The notes below the pieces were generated by a model. It did not search any database, had not been told where the DNA came from, and was given only the letters and a program-made list of their open reading frames with translations. A DNA stretch of 54,734 nucleotides from the NCBI GenBank assembly GCA_017627015.1, contig JAGAHP010000025.1:1-54734 (forward strand). The letters run 5' to 3'. Below are positions 17,861-27,420 of this stretch, one piece after another (positions within the stretch are counted from its first letter, which is position 1; each line of letters starts with the position of its first letter). The DNA is from Bacilli bacterium (GTDB lineage Bacteria > Bacillota_I > Bacilli_A > RF39 > UBA660). Made by a program: the position numbers and the translations under genes.

Positions 17861-18031
17861 AAAAAAGGATGGTACTTCCTTATTAAGGAGCCCAAAGGGC
17901 GGTACCATCCTTTATTTAACTTAATTTATATAACGGCTTTACCGGCATGTTTTCATGCATTAAATAGTGGTAGCTTTCATTAATATTTATTATCTATTTT
18001 CACCAAACATAGACTCTCTATAAATAAACTA
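17861..18031 (-). promoter_or_regulatory. T-box riboswitch (alanine) upstream of cmk-alaS
   Basis: The minus strand carries the T-box sequence AAGGATGGTACCGCCC (around 17897-17912). A terminator follows, whose stem AAGGATGGTAC/GTACCATCCTT includes it, then T6. Upstream, a stem I-like region contains AATGAAAGCTACCAC. GCT followed by ACC is the probable alanine specifier. Uncharged tRNA-Ala would stabilise the antiterminator. Confidence 0.9.
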
Positions 18032-18035
18032 TTAA

Positions 18036-19184
18036 TTACTCTTCACTAAATGATTTTCTATTTTCTAAATGCTTTGTTATTTGATATTTATCATCAACAA
18101 ATAGCCAAATTGTTTTAAGTATCGCAGTTACAGGTGTTGCGATAACCATACCTATAATACCAAAGAAATGACCAAAAATCAATAATCCAATGATAATTGT
18201 TACTGGATGTAATTTCATTGTTTTACTCATTACTATTGGATGTAATATATAACTTTCTATTAATTGAATAGCAAGAACTACAATTAATATTACAATACCT
18301 AATTTATAATCTGTTGCGAACGCTACTGCGACAATTGGTATACCACCAATATAAGGTCCAATATATGGAATAATATTAGTAATAGCATTCCATAAAGCAA
18401 AGAATACAGCCGCTCTTAATCCTGCGATTCCAAAACATATTGCAGACACTGCAAATACTAATAATGCTATAAGTCCAGTTCCTCTTACAAAACTAAATAT
18501 TTGTTCACTTATTTCACTAAGTAACTTATGAGTGCTTTTTCTATAATTTTTTGGAATAAATAAATATATATTTTCTTGTGCTCTATCAAAATCTATTAAT
18601 AAATAAAAACTTATAATTAAACTTAATAAGAATACACCAAGTTTAGAAACTACTGAACCAATTGTAGTAAATAATTTTGTAGGTACATTTCCTGTTACCG
18701 ATGTTAAATATTCCATTAATATTTTCTTGACATTTAATGAATCGCCATTTATACCATCTATATTTATCTTCTTTAATACGTTAGTTGTAACTTCATTAAT
18801 AGAATCAAACACAGTTGGTAAATACTTAATCAAGTCATTTAATTCTCTACCTAGTAATGGGAATAAATATGAACAGAATAAATATAATAGTGCAAGTATA
18901 ACAATATAAACTATAGTAGTTGCGACCGCTCTATTCATTTTACCATTTGTCATTCTTTCAATCAAAGGATTAAATAAATATGCAATAAGTACTCCTAGAA
19001 ATAATGGTGAAATAACTTTAATTATAGACCAAATTATTCTAAATACTCCCCACTCTTTATTAACAAGTGTTAAAACGTAAATTGCTAATATAATTACTAG
19101 AAAAAATAATATTTTTAATATTCTAGTTCCGATTGAAGTCATTTCATTAATATTTTTTACATTAATTTTTTTATCATCTTTCAT
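18036..19184 (-). CDS. AI-2E family membrane transporter (YdbI/PerM type)
   Basis: 382 residues from ATG 19184 (RBS GAGGTG; an ATG three codons upstream lacks spacing). It has about eight membrane segments, an N-terminal pair (ILFFLVIILAIYVLTLV), and the family block in the C-terminal half (LWNAITNIIPYIGPYIGGIPI ... SYILHPIVMSKTMKLHPV). Some members export autoinducer-2 or act as sodium/proton antiporters; substrate cannot be told from sequence. Confidence 0.9.
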   Translation of the reverse strand: MKDDKKINVKNINEMTSIGTRILKILFFLVIILAIYVLTLVNKEWGVFRIIWSIIKVISPLFLGVLIAYLFNPLIERMTNGKMNRAVATTIVYIVILALLYLFCSYLFPLLGRELNDLIKYLPTVFDSINEVTTNVLKKINIDGINGDSLNVKKILMEYLTSVTGNVPTKLFTTIGSVVSKLGVFLLSLIISFYLLIDFDRAQENIYLFIPKNYRKSTHKLLSEISEQIFSFVRGTGLIALLVFAVSAICFGIAGLRAAVFFALWNAITNIIPYIGPYIGGIPIVAVAFATDYKLGIVILIVVLAIQLIESYILHPIVMSKTMKLHPVTIIIGLLIFGHFFGIIGMVIATPVTAILKTIWLFVDDKYQITKHLENRKSFSEE

Positions 19185-19218
19185 AAGTAACACCTCTATT
19201 TTATATTATAACACTATT

Positions 19219-19785
19219 TTAAGCATTTATAGAGTTTTTTATAATATTTTCTAACTCATTTACAGCCTTATCTAAATCATCGTTAACAATCTTATAATCG
19301 TAAACTTTACTAGTTTTAATTTCTTCTTTAGCTATATCAAGTCTTCCATTAATAGATTCAGCTGAATCAGTTCCTCTATTAACTAGTCTATTCTTTAATT
19401 CTTCCATAGATGGAGGAAGTATAAATATTAAAGTACATTTATCCTTCATCATTGCTTTTACATTTTGCGCACCTACTACTTCAATAACTAGTATTACATT
19501 AATACCATTTTTCAATCTTTCTTCTATTTCACTCTTAGGAGTTCCATAATAATTACCATTATATAAAGTATATTCTAACAAATCACCTTTTATAATAGAT
19601 TCTTCAAATTCTTCTTTTGTTTTAAAGTAATAAGATACTCCTTCTATATCCCCATCTCTCATAGGTCTACTTGTCATAGAAACAGATATTTGATCTTCAG
19701 GATGTTTCTTTATATATTCGTTTACAATTGTATCTTTTCCTACTCCAGATGGACCAGATACTACAATTAATTTTCCCTCTTTCAT
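19219..19785 (-). CDS. gmk: Guanylate kinase
   Basis: 188 residues. P-loop VVSGPSGVGKDTIVNEYI at the N terminus, then VSMTSRPMRDGDIEGVSYYF for GMP binding, and a lid region with LLEYTLYNGNYYGTPKSEIE. It converts GMP to GDP. It stands alone between the permease gene and rpmF, about 35 nt upstream of the permease start. Confidence 0.97.
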   Translation of the reverse strand: MKEGKLIVVSGPSGVGKDTIVNEYIKKHPEDQISVSMTSRPMRDGDIEGVSYYFKTKEEFEESIIKGDLLEYTLYNGNYYGTPKSEIEERLKNGINVILVIEVVGAQNVKAMMKDKCTLIFILPPSMEELKNRLVNRGTDSAESINGRLDIAKEEIKTSKVYDYKIVNDDLDKAVNELENIIKNSINA

Positions 19786-19825
19786 TATATTCCCTCTCTT
19801 TTAATTAATTTTAACAAACGAAACA

Positions 19826-19850
19826 AAAAAAGACAACTATTTAGTTGCTT
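19826..19850 (-). terminator. Terminator of yceD-rpmF
   Basis: GCAACTA/TAGTTGT hairpin (one G-U pair) followed by T7 on the minus strand, overlapping the rpmF coding end. Confidence 0.7.
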
Positions 19851-20025
19851 CTTCTTTTTTAGTAACTTCTTTACCTTTATAGAAACCACATTCTGGGCAA
19901 ATTCTATGAGGTTTAATACTAGCACCACAATTTGTACATTTAACTGTATTTGCAGCTTCTAATTTGTAATGAGTTCTTCTCATTCTTCCACTTGTTTTTG
20001 ATACTTTTCTAAATGGAACTGCCAT
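19837..20025 (-). CDS. rpmF: 50S ribosomal protein L32
   Basis: 62 residues from ATG 20025, giving the canonical MAVPFRKVSKTSGRMRR start. Zinc-ribbon cysteines are seen as CTNCGAS and CPECGFY, so this is the zinc-binding C+ form. The C-terminal tail is slightly extended and lysine-rich. The yceD-rpmF pair is a conserved arrangement. Confidence 0.97.
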   Translation of the reverse strand: MAVPFRKVSKTSGRMRRTHYKLEAANTVKCTNCGASIKPHRICPECGFYKGKEVTKKEEATK

Positions 20026-20042
20026 ATTATTCACTCCTCCCT

Positions 20043-20531
20043 TTATTCGCTTAAAAAATCTTTAAGTTTAGATAATCTTGGATCAATTTCTTTGCTTTCT
20101 TCCTCTTTAGTTATAAATTTCCATCCATCTCCATATATATTTTCTTCTTCGATGTCAGGACTCACAACTCTAATTGGAACTTCCACTAATATATTTTGCC
20201 ATATAATTGGAAGTAAATCAATAGAATTATTAATAATTTTGTCAAATTCTTCTATATCTTGAACAGAATCACTAATTATTTCATTAATATTGATATCTAT
20301 TTTATAATTTACATCTTTTAAAGATACAGAACATGGTAAAACTAAATCACATTTTATATTAGCATCTATTTCAAAAGCTTCACCGTTTTCTATTATTTCT
20401 CCATCAATTACTACATCAGATACACTTTTTATATCTGTTCCTTCTAAATATTCTTTTGGAATATCTAGTGTTTCATTAATAGAAATACTATCTACTTGTC
20501 TATAAATTAATTTTGTTAAATCAATATTCAT
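20043..20531 (-). CDS. YceD family (DUF177) protein
   Basis: 162 residues from ATG 20531, chosen over an upstream ATG because GGTGATTT lies just before it. DUF177 features include INIDLTKL start, CDLVLPCSVSLKDV and the C-terminal DPRLSKLKDFL motif immediately before rpmF. The family is linked to 23S rRNA accumulation and early ribosome assembly in other bacteria. It is co-transcribed with rpmF (17 nt gap). Confidence 0.88.
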   Translation of the reverse strand: MNIDLTKLIYRQVDSISINETLDIPKEYLEGTDIKSVSDVVIDGEIIENGEAFEIDANIKCDLVLPCSVSLKDVNYKIDININEIISDSVQDIEEFDKIINNSIDLLPIIWQNILVEVPIRVVSPDIEEENIYGDGWKFITKEEESKEIDPRLSKLKDFLSE

Positions 20532-20583
20532 AGAAATCACCAGCACATAAATTATACTCTTTTTTTTATATAAAATCAACAAA

Positions 20584-22029
20584 TTATTGATTATTTAGTA
20601 TCTTTTTCTTTTTATCAGTAAAATCTATAAAACCATTTAAATATCTTTTTAATAAAGCATTATAAGTACCATTATTAACAGGTATTTCTCTTTCTCTTAA
20701 ATAATCAATTAAATTATTCTTCTCTTCATCAGTAATAGTTCTACCAGAACCTGGGATTGGAGAACCATTTTTATCAAACTTAACTCCTACTATTTTAGTA
20801 GTTTCTAATATATTTTTTAAATCTCTTTTATCTTCTTTATTAATATATTTAAAGTTATTTTTTATTCTATGTAATTCCATTCTAGCTTTTGAATTAATTT
20901 TACTTAAATCAAACTTTCCTATTTTAGTTGTAGGTATTTTTGTAATTGTAAGATAATCTATAATATCAAATTCTCTTTTTAAACCATTTTCTTCATATCC
21001 ATTTAAAATACCTTCTTCTAAAAGTTTTATTTCTAAAGAAATATTATCTTCACTTTCTTGTTCTTTCTTACTTATACTATCATTATATCTATTATATAAT
21101 TCTTTATTGTACATTTTTAATGCATTTAAATAATTATTAAATGTTTCTTTAGTAATATTATTAACTTCTAAAAACTCATCAAACGATAATGTTTTATTAT
21201 CTAAAAAACTTGTTATTATTTCTTCAGCAGTTTTTAACTCGTTGTTATACTTATCTTTAGCAAAATTTTCTTTTATAGTATCATATCTTTTAACTTTTTG
21301 ATCTTTTAAATATAATTCATATTTTTTATAAAAACTTTTTTGATCTTCTACTTTATAGAATTTTTTATATATTCTAAATTTACTTAAAATATAATTTTTT
21401 TCTAAACCTGACTCATTAACAGCGGTATCTATTTCATCTAACGAATTAGATTCAATTATTTTTTTTATTAATTTTCTTGTATTAATATCACCAATTCTAA
21501 ATAGATCTGCTTGAGTAGCGAACACTAAATATCTTTGGTTTTCAGTTAAATCATCTTCAGATATATTTAAATAATTTAATACATATTCTTTATAATACTC
21601 TATACATTTTATATTCCTAATATGAAATTCATCAGATATTTCTTTTATAAACTCAATTGAACAGTTATTCTTTTCAATTTCTTCATATAAACCTTTTAAA
21701 AATATTTCTTTTTCCTTATCCGTCCTATATAAGAATTTAGTATTAATTCCAGCTTTTTCAAGAATTCTATTTTTAGAACCTATATAAATATCTTTATTCT
21801 TTTCTCTTTCTTTTAGTCTATATTCTTTAAAAGCATCCTCATTCATATTTAAATTTTCTTTTATATATTTTAATAATATATTTTTAATTTCTTTTTTTTC
21901 AAAACCATGAAACTCTAATATTTTATTAACTTCCTTAATGTCATAATTATTTTCAACATAATAATTATAAACACATTTTAAAAATTCATTAGAATCGGGA
22001 TTTTTACTTAATTCAATTATTTTATTCAT
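20584..22029 (-). CDS. Hypothetical 481-residue helical protein
   Basis: No family recognised. It is soluble, highly charged and almost entirely alpha-helical by composition, with repeated patterns of short helices (e.g. NYDIKEVNKILEFHGFEKKEI; NIKCIEYYKEYVLN) that resemble small helix-turn-helix units. It ends with a loop KFDKNGSPIPGSGRTITDEEKN that could be a folded C-terminal module. It lies just upstream of yceD and downstream of the helicase-associated repeat gene, separated from the latter by a terminator. DNA binding is plausible but unproven. Confidence 0.7.
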   Translation of the reverse strand: MNKIIELSKNPDSNEFLKCVYNYYVENNYDIKEVNKILEFHGFEKKEIKNILLKYIKENLNMNEDAFKEYRLKEREKNKDIYIGSKNRILEKAGINTKFLYRTDKEKEIFLKGLYEEIEKNNCSIEFIKEISDEFHIRNIKCIEYYKEYVLNYLNISEDDLTENQRYLVFATQADLFRIGDINTRKLIKKIIESNSLDEIDTAVNESGLEKNYILSKFRIYKKFYKVEDQKSFYKKYELYLKDQKVKRYDTIKENFAKDKYNNELKTAEEIITSFLDNKTLSFDEFLEVNNITKETFNNYLNALKMYNKELYNRYNDSISKKEQESEDNISLEIKLLEEGILNGYEENGLKREFDIIDYLTITKIPTTKIGKFDLSKINSKARMELHRIKNNFKYINKEDKRDLKNILETTKIVGVKFDKNGSPIPGSGRTITDEEKNNLIDYLREREIPVNNGTYNALLKRYLNGFIDFTDKKKKILNNQ

Positions 22030-22073
22030 ATTTATCCCTCCTTCAATAGTATTATATTATACTAAAATAATAT

Positions 22074-22104
22074 AAAAAAGAAAAGTAATAAAATATTACT
22101 TTTC
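22074..22104 (-). terminator. Terminator of the HA-repeat gene
   Basis: An AAAAGTAATA/TATTACTTTT stem with a 3-base loop and following T-run on the minus strand. Confidence 0.8.
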
Positions 22105-23289
22105 ATAAATTGATTTTATATATTTTTTTACTATATAATCTTGTTTTATTCTATGTTCAAATTCAATATCCTTTAGTTTTAACAATTCATTTATTAAATA
22201 TCTTCTCTTTTTAATCATATCTTCAGTAGTTTCAATCTCTTTATTTATAAACTTTTGTTTATTTATAACAAACGGAAAATCAATTCTATTTAATAAATCA
22301 ATTTGGTTTTTACGAAGAATACTATTATTCTTTTTAATTGAGCCATCTTCTTGTTCATCGCCAGTATTAAATATAACTCTTTGATTACTCATCCAATTTC
22401 TTAGAAAATCATATTTATAAGCTGAATCACCTGTAGGAAATTTACCACCATGAGTATCCTTATATTGTACTAAACTATTATAATGTCTTAACCATCTTTC
22501 CATATATGTTTCAGTAACATATGGAAAATCTACTTCATCTAGTTTTTCTAAATCTTGTTTTTTTAATTTTAATGTTTTATAGATAATATCTCCATTATCT
22601 TGTCTTTCACCATATTTATATATACCTCTTATTTTAGTTACGAAATAACCTAGGTTATAATTTTTATATATTGTACATGTAGTAGGATGTTTTTTTGTTT
22701 TAGAAATATACTCTAATAATAAGTTATAACCTTCCTCAAAAAAATCATTACTTGGTTCTGATATAGTTCTATGAATAGTTTCATGTAAAATTGCTCCTTC
22801 AAATACGAAGTTCATATCTAATAACAATTCATATTGTTTTTTAGTTAATATAAAATCTTTTGTTGGATGTCTAAATGAACCATCTTCTAACTTTTCACCA
22901 TTTTCTACTGAATTTTTTAATATATTTACCCAAGAAGATATATTTACTCCATTATAAAAGGTCTTGTACTTTGGATATTCATTATTATTCTTTCTTAAAT
23001 AATCTTTTAATAAATATAAATTGCGTTGAAATGATTTATGGCTATTTATACCCCAAGGAAAACCAAGTTTATCAAGCATTTCTATTTCATTAATTGATAA
23101 AACTTCCTCATTATAAATAATATTACCTAAATAATCTCTTTCTCCTTCAAAATAAATTTTAGTAAGATCTTTTACCCAATTATAAATATTAAAGTTTTTA
23201 TATATAGCTCGTCTTAATGGATACTTATTATCATGTTTTTGTAAATATTCTTTTAACAAATTATATTTATCCTCAAAAGATAAAACCAT
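22096..23289 (-). CDS. Protein of four helicase-associated (HA) repeats without a helicase
   Basis: 397 residues. About four units of 70-90 residues share the pattern Y..L..Y......YP.....Y....I..WV......Y..GE...G.I......L....I..L...GFPW (e.g. YKNFNIYNWVKDL; GVNISSWVNILK; YDFLRNWMSNQR). This resembles the helicase-associated domain (PF03457) found C-terminal to some superfamily 2 helicases. Here it stands alone, followed by a short basic C-terminal tail. Nucleic-acid binding is inferred from the family. It is flanked by terminators, so monocistronic. Confidence 0.7.
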   Translation of the reverse strand: MVLSFEDKYNLLKEYLQKHDNKYPLRRAIYKNFNIYNWVKDLTKIYFEGERDYLGNIIYNEEVLSINEIEMLDKLGFPWGINSHKSFQRNLYLLKDYLRKNNNEYPKYKTFYNGVNISSWVNILKNSVENGEKLEDGSFRHPTKDFILTKKQYELLLDMNFVFEGAILHETIHRTISEPSNDFFEEGYNLLLEYISKTKKHPTTCTIYKNYNLGYFVTKIRGIYKYGERQDNGDIIYKTLKLKKQDLEKLDEVDFPYVTETYMERWLRHYNSLVQYKDTHGGKFPTGDSAYKYDFLRNWMSNQRVIFNTGDEQEDGSIKKNNSILRKNQIDLLNRIDFPFVINKQKFINKEIETTEDMIKKRRYLINELLKLKDIEFEHRIKQDYIVKKYIKSIYEK

Positions 23290-23343
23290 AATAAAACCCC
23301 CTTCAAAATTACTAAATATTATACTTTTTTTAATATATTTGTC

Positions 23344-23366
23344 AAAAAAAAGGCTTATTAAGCCTT
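23344..23366 (-). terminator. Terminator of the antiporter-ileS operon
   Basis: AAGGCTTA/TAAGCCTT, 8-bp stem with a one-base centre, then T8 on the minus strand, overlapping the end of ileS. Confidence 0.85.
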
Positions 23367-26300
23367 TTTAACATCTAATTTAACAAGTTTTCCGTTTAAA
23401 TCATATTCTTTATCTAAAGAATTGTTTTCTTCTATAGAAAGCGCTAAAACTTCATCTTTAATATATGATTCAAATTCTGATATAACATCACTTATATCTC
23501 CAGAATAATATAAAGTAATTCTATCAGATATGTCTAATCCAGATTCTTTTCTAATATTTTGTACTTTACTAACTAATTCTCTAGCAATACCTTCTCTAAT
23601 TAATGAATCAGTTAATGTAGTATCAATAACTATAAAATTATCATTTAAGAATGCTGCGTCATATCCTTCTTTTGATGATACTCTTATTTCAACCATTTCA
23701 CTAGTTACTTCTAAATCTTCTTCATTAAACTTAATAGTAATGTTTTCATTATTTTGAAGTTTAGTGATATCTTGTTGTGATAATTTTTCTAACGCTTTAG
23801 AGTATTCATTAATATTTTTACCAAACATCTTACCGCATACTCTAAAGTTAGGTTTAACTGATAAAGTCATAAATTCAGTTAAATTAGAAACAAATTTTAC
23901 ATTTTTAACATTTAATTCTTCACTTATTAATGGAGTCAAATCACTTATTAACGATTCATTTTTACCATCAAGCAAAACTTCGTTTATTGGTTGTCTTACC
24001 TTTATCTTAGCTTCTTCTCTAGCATTTCTACCTAAAGATATTAAATCTTTAACTAAATCCATTCTGTTTTCAATTCTTTCATTTACTTTAGATTCATCAT
24101 ATACTGGGAAATCGCTTAAATGAATTGATTCTTCGTTTGTTAATCTAGTATATAAATCATCTGTTATAAATGGAGTTATAGGTGCGACTAATTTTAAGAA
24201 TCCAATTAATACATCATATGTAGTCTTATAAACTGCCTTTTTAGAATTATCTAATTTTGAAGCCCAGAATCTTCTTCTATTTCTTCTAATATACCAGTTA
24301 GATAAATCATCATTTAAGAATGTGATTAAATATTTAACTACTTTATTTAAATCAAATTCCTCATATGAATCAGTTACATTTTTTACTAAATTATTATATT
24401 TAGATAGTAACCATTTATCTATTTCTTCCAATTCTTCATAATTAATATCAAATGTTCTAGGATCTACTCCGTCAGTATTTGCGTACATTTCAAAGAAATT
24501 ATATGTATTCTTTAATGTATTATAGAACTTAGAAACTACTTCATCTAATGCTTTATGATCAAATTTAATTGGTGTCCAAACTGGACCTATATTCATAAGA
24601 TAGAATCTAACAGAGTCTGCTCCATAATTTTCAATTGTTGTAAATGGTTCAACTATATTACCAAGTGATTTACTCATCTTTTTACCTTCAGCATCAAGCA
24701 TTAAGTCATTAACCAGTACATTCTTATATGAACTTTCTCCTGAAATAATAGTAGATATTACAAGTAAAACATAGAACCAACCTCTTGTTTGATCAATACC
24801 TTCTGCGATAAAATCTGCTGGAAAATGTTTTTCAAATTGTTCTTTATTTTCAAACGGATAATGAAATTGTGCATATGGCATAGAACCTGAGTCAAACCAT
24901 ACATCTAATACATCTTTTTCACGGTTCATTGTTTTACCACACTCAGAACATTTAATATGTATATTATCAACATATGGTCTATGTAAATCAAGTTCAGAAT
25001 CTTTTATTTCTTCTAAAGATTTTTCTTTTAATTCTGAAATAGAACCAATTACATCAAAATGACCACATTCACATTTCCAAATAGGTAGTGGACAACCCCA
25101 GTATCTATTTCTTCCAATACCCCAGTCAACCATATTTTCAAGCCAGTTGTTAAATCTCTTTTCGCCTACAAAAGCTGGATGCCAATGAATATTACTATTT
25201 GCTTTAATAATTTTATCCTTCATAGAAGTATTATTTAAATACCAAGCTGGTTTAGCAATATTTATAAGAGGATTTTTACATCTCCAGCAATGAGGATAAC
25301 TATGAGTTATTTTTATTTTCTTAAATAATTTATCATTTTCTTTTAACCATTTAATAATATCTATTTCAAGTTCTGGATCAGTTACAAGTCTTCCTTCCCA
25401 TGGTCCTTCAGTATATTTACCATCTAGTCCAACAGGATTAACAAACGTAATACCATATTCTTTAGCAATTCTATTATCATCCGCACCATAAGCTGGAGCA
25501 ATATGTACTATACCAGTACCATCTTCCATAGTTACATAATCATCTGCGATTACTTCAAATGCTTTACCCTCTACTTTTATAAAAGGCATTAATTGTTCAT
25601 ATTTAGTACCTACTAAATCTTTACCTTTATATGTTTCAACAGTGCAGTAATCATCTCCTAAAACTTTATCTGCTAATGGTTTGGCTAAAATAAACTTGTA
25701 TCCCATACTTTCAGCCTTAATATAATCTTCATTTGGATTAACACATAAAGCTAAGTTTGCTATTAAAGTCCAAGGAGTTGTAGTCCAAGCTAAGAAATAT
25801 TCCTCTTTACCTTCTAATTTAAATGGAACTATAACAGTATTAACTGGTATATCTTTGTATCCTTGTGCTACTTCAAAGTTAGATAGTTCAGTTCCGCATC
25901 TAGGGCAATATTGAAGTACTTTGTTTCCTTCATATATAAGTCCTTTTTTATGCATTTCATTTATAATCCACCATTCAGATTCTATATATTCGTTACTGCA
26001 TGTTTTATATGGATTATCCATATCTATAAATTGACCCATCATATTAGTTAATCTTTTTACATCATCAATGCATGTTTCAGTTGTATTACGACATTCATTA
26101 ATAAAGTTTTGAATACCAAATTTTTCTATATCTGGTTTTCCATTAAAACCTAGTTTTTTCTCAACATTAACTTCAACTGGAAGTCCGTGAGCATCTAACC
26201 CCAATTGTCTTCTTACTCTATATCCTTTCATAGTTTTATATCTACAAAAAGCATCTTTTATTTCTTTTGCATACATATGATGAAGACCTGGTTTTGCATT

Positions 26301-26450
26301 CGCATATATTGGTCCATCATAGAATACAAAGTTATTATTTTCATCTCTATTTTCTATTGATTTTTCAAATATCTTATTTTCTTTCCAATTTTTACTAACC
26401 CTTTGATTCATTTCAAAAGGTGTTTCATTTTCTAATTTTTTAAATATCAT
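23358..26450 (-). CDS. ileS: Isoleucyl-tRNA synthetase, IleRS2 type with GLHH signature
   Basis: 1030 residues, the length of type 2 (eukaryote-like) IleRS. The class I motifs are present with KMSKS at 591-595, but the HIGH position reads GLHH (residues 55-58, after YANAKP). The rest of the N-terminal site (YKTMKGYRVRRQLGLDAHGLPVE), editing-domain WTTTPWTL, and the tryptophan-rich zinc-ribbon-like insert (CGKTMNREKDVLDVWFDSG) look intact. It overlaps the upstream antiporter gene by ATGA and follows a T-box. Described GXHH-type IleRS2 enzymes are mupirocin hyper-resistant. Confidence 0.97.
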   Translation of the reverse strand: MIFKKLENETPFEMNQRVSKNWKENKIFEKSIENRDENNNFVFYDGPIYANAKPGLHHMYAKEIKDAFCRYKTMKGYRVRRQLGLDAHGLPVEVNVEKKLGFNGKPDIEKFGIQNFINECRNTTETCIDDVKRLTNMMGQFIDMDNPYKTCSNEYIESEWWIINEMHKKGLIYEGNKVLQYCPRCGTELSNFEVAQGYKDIPVNTVIVPFKLEGKEEYFLAWTTTPWTLIANLALCVNPNEDYIKAESMGYKFILAKPLADKVLGDDYCTVETYKGKDLVGTKYEQLMPFIKVEGKAFEVIADDYVTMEDGTGIVHIAPAYGADDNRIAKEYGITFVNPVGLDGKYTEGPWEGRLVTDPELEIDIIKWLKENDKLFKKIKITHSYPHCWRCKNPLINIAKPAWYLNNTSMKDKIIKANSNIHWHPAFVGEKRFNNWLENMVDWGIGRNRYWGCPLPIWKCECGHFDVIGSISELKEKSLEEIKDSELDLHRPYVDNIHIKCSECGKTMNREKDVLDVWFDSGSMPYAQFHYPFENKEQFEKHFPADFIAEGIDQTRGWFYVLLVISTIISGESSYKNVLVNDLMLDAEGKKMSKSLGNIVEPFTTIENYGADSVRFYLMNIGPVWTPIKFDHKALDEVVSKFYNTLKNTYNFFEMYANTDGVDPRTFDINYEELEEIDKWLLSKYNNLVKNVTDSYEEFDLNKVVKYLITFLNDDLSNWYIRRNRRRFWASKLDNSKKAVYKTTYDVLIGFLKLVAPITPFITDDLYTRLTNEESIHLSDFPVYDESKVNERIENRMDLVKDLISLGRNAREEAKIKVRQPINEVLLDGKNESLISDLTPLISEELNVKNVKFVSNLTEFMTLSVKPNFRVCGKMFGKNINEYSKALEKLSQQDITKLQNNENITIKFNEEDLEVTSEMVEIRVSSKEGYDAAFLNDNFIVIDTTLTDSLIREGIARELVSKVQNIRKESGLDISDRITLYYSGDISDVISEFESYIKDEVLALSIEENNSLDKEYDLNGKLVKLDVKKA

Positions 26451-27406
26451 GCTAACCCTCCTACTATTACATAAGTATAGTAAACTACAAACATAATAAG
26501 CATTACTATACCTGATATTCTATTTAATTTATGTTCCTTTCTTGTTAAGAAATATAATAAAATTGCACTTATAATCATCGCAGCCATATCTATATAGTTA
26601 AATCCACCTACTTTAACTGAATTTATAAAGAATGCTGGCAAACCAATAACTATACCTATATTAAATATATTAGAACCTATAATGTTACCAATTGCTATAT
26701 CATTTTCTCCTTTTCTAGAAGCTTGAACACTTGTTACAAGTTCTGGTAAAGAAGTACCAAACGCTACTATTGTAAGTGAAATCATTTTATCTGATACACC
26801 AAGTATTTTAGCAATACCAGTAGCATTTTCTACAACAAAGTTACTACCTAGAACGATACCACCAAGTCCTAATAAAAGTAATACAATAGATATTAATACA
26901 TTATATTTTGGTTTAGTTGGTTTTTCTTTATCTCTATTTTTCATAACTGATACTAGATAATAAATAAAGATTGCAAAGAATAATAATATTACTAGACCAT
27001 CAGTTCTACTAATTATATTAGTAATCTTATGATCAAACATATTATCAAAACAAACTGCCATTAATAATGTTGAAAATAATATAGTTAATGGTATTTCTTT
27101 ATGAACAGTATCATCTTTAACACCCATTGGTGAAAATACACTAGATAAACCTAATATTAGTAATATATTAAGAATATTACTACCTACTACGTTACCTATT
27201 ACCATCTCAGAACTACCTTTAAGTATTGCTTGAATACTAACAGCAAGTTCAGGTGCTGATGTACCAAACGCAACTATTGTTAATGCTATAACCATTTTAG
27301 GTACTTTAAAATTTTCCGCTAGTGAAGATGCACCATCTACAAATATATCTGCACCTTTAATTAATAATATAAATCCTATAATTAATAGAACTATATATAA
27401 AAACAT
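26447..27406 (-). CDS. CaCA-family cation antiporter (YrbG type)
   Basis: 319 residues with about ten membrane segments. The two inverted alpha-repeats carry GTSAPELAVS and GTSLPELVTS with following GNVVGSNILNI and GNIIGSNIFNI, the signature of calcium/sodium:cation antiporters. It is first in a T-box-controlled operon with ileS; its stop overlaps the ileS start (ATGA), implying translational coupling. The ion is not determinable from sequence; sodium/calcium exchange is the family default. Confidence 0.93.
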   Translation of the reverse strand: MFLYIVLLIIGFILLIKGADIFVDGASSLAENFKVPKMVIALTIVAFGTSAPELAVSIQAILKGSSEMVIGNVVGSNILNILLILGLSSVFSPMGVKDDTVHKEIPLTILFSTLLMAVCFDNMFDHKITNIISRTDGLVILLFFAIFIYYLVSVMKNRDKEKPTKPKYNVLISIVLLLLGLGGIVLGSNFVVENATGIAKILGVSDKMISLTIVAFGTSLPELVTSVQASRKGENDIAIGNIIGSNIFNIGIVIGLPAFFINSVKVGGFNYIDMAAMIISAILLYFLTRKEHKLNRISGIVMLIMFVVYYTYVIVGGLA

Positions 27407-27420
27407 ATTATCCTTCCTTT

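Noticed and set aside
26440..26460. Possible recoding of TGA as tryptophan (Mycoplasma code)
   Set aside because: The antiporter ends on TGA in an ATGA overlap with ileS, and Trp is encoded by TGG throughout, so the standard bacterial code applies.
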